Below are positions 63,635-64,000 of a stretch of 64,000 nucleotides of DNA, in pieces. Numbering within the stretch: the first letter of the stretch is position 1; each line of letters opens with the position of its first letter. A program made the position numbers and the translations under genes. The notes below the pieces were generated by a model. That model was not told the origin of the DNA. It saw nothing but the letters and a program-made list of their open reading frames with translations, and did not search any database. Origin of the DNA: Ahaetulla prasina (lineage: Eukaryota; Chordata; Lepidosauria; Squamata; Colubridae); NCBI RefSeq assembly GCF_028640845.1, contig NC_080548.1, forward strand, positions 19,488,821 through 19,552,820, written 5' to 3'.

Positions 63635-63790
63635 TACCTCCTCCTCCTCCTCATTCATTCATCTATGCATCTATGCATCCATCCATCTAGCCATCCATTT
63701 ATCCTTGGGAAGGGCTTGACATGTAGATAAAAATGCCAAATCCAATTGAAACATTTGGCTGATTACGCAACTAACTATAATAATAATGTA
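63635..63790. repeat. (CCT)n, CATC-rich repeats and a TAA-array leader
   Basis: CTCCTCCTCCTC at 63638, then ATCTATGCATC/CATCCATC repeats. ATGCCAAATCCAATTGAAAC then TTTGGCTGATTACG matches the leader before the (TAA)n array at 18326. Confidence 0.7.
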
Positions 63791-63817
63791 CATGTATGTA
63801 TGCGTATATCCAGACAC

Positions 63818-64000
<183 letters not shown>

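Overview
This window is gene-poor vertebrate nuclear DNA, almost certainly from a squamate reptile and most likely a snake. The evidence is the repeat content. There are CR1/L3-type LINE tails ending in AATAG microsatellite (a signature described for snakes), CR1 LINEs ending in the 'AAGGTCCCTTCCAACTCTGTTATTCTG' type of terminus, Bov-B (RTE) LINEs, L2 and L1 LINEs, Penelope-like elements with a GIY-YIG endonuclease, and three families of tRNA-derived SINEs of squamate type. There are also many short non-autonomous hAT elements with 8-bp target-site duplications (TSDs), and very long tri-, tetra- and pentanucleotide microsatellites. I found no intact host protein-coding gene, rRNA, functional tRNA gene or CRISPR array. 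The coding-like open frames are transposon relics or translated microsatellites, apart from one host-like coiled-coil segment carried inside a hAT element.

Layout. 1-9 kb: L2 LINE 3' end, a 640-bp pyrimidine tract, a SINE with a perfect 14-bp TSD, hAT elements including the first coiled-coil-carrying copy, L3 and L2 tails, and a CR1 tail. 9-21 kb: an LTR-like block, two small hATs, a chimeric insert between exact 63-bp repeats, a Tc1 relic, Bov-B, CR1, L3, SINEs and trinucleotide arrays. 21-28 kb: two L2 copies (one with a readable reverse transcriptase palm), the second coiled-coil hAT, a mariner-like MITE, an AATAG-tailed L3, and a Penelope element split by a hAT carrying a long hairpin. 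28-31 kb: CR1, L3 and an L1 3' end. 31.1-44.7 kb: a large direct duplication (31107-34680 and 40673-44656) whose copies are separated by an L1 lacking its 3' half and an L2 lacking both ends. 45-51 kb: L3 split by a Penelope element, CR1, Bov-B, further hATs and the third coiled-coil hAT. 51-56 kb: inverted Penelope tails, a second and very recent direct duplication of about 0.9 kb (51978-52841 and 54472-55401), SINEs, and a hAT with an LTR-like insert. 56-64 kb: single-copy-looking DNA, hATs, a Penelope element split by a solo LTR and a SINE, an L1 tail and a terminal tetranucleotide array.

How the parts relate. The region is a nested record of transposition. hATs sit inside SINEs, CR1 and Penelope elements; a Penelope element sits in an L3; a solo LTR and a SINE sit in another Penelope element. 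Many insertions can be dated relative to each other because their TSDs are still readable. The most unusual observations are (1) a three-copy hAT family carrying what looks like a captured piece of a coiled-coil protein gene, (2) two direct duplications whose junctions cut mobile elements mid-body and which could be real rearrangements or assembly duplications, and (3) an exact 63-bp duplication flanking a chimeric insert. LINE, SINE and hAT calls rest on translated motifs, termini and TSDs read by eye. Family names should be confirmed against a repeat library.
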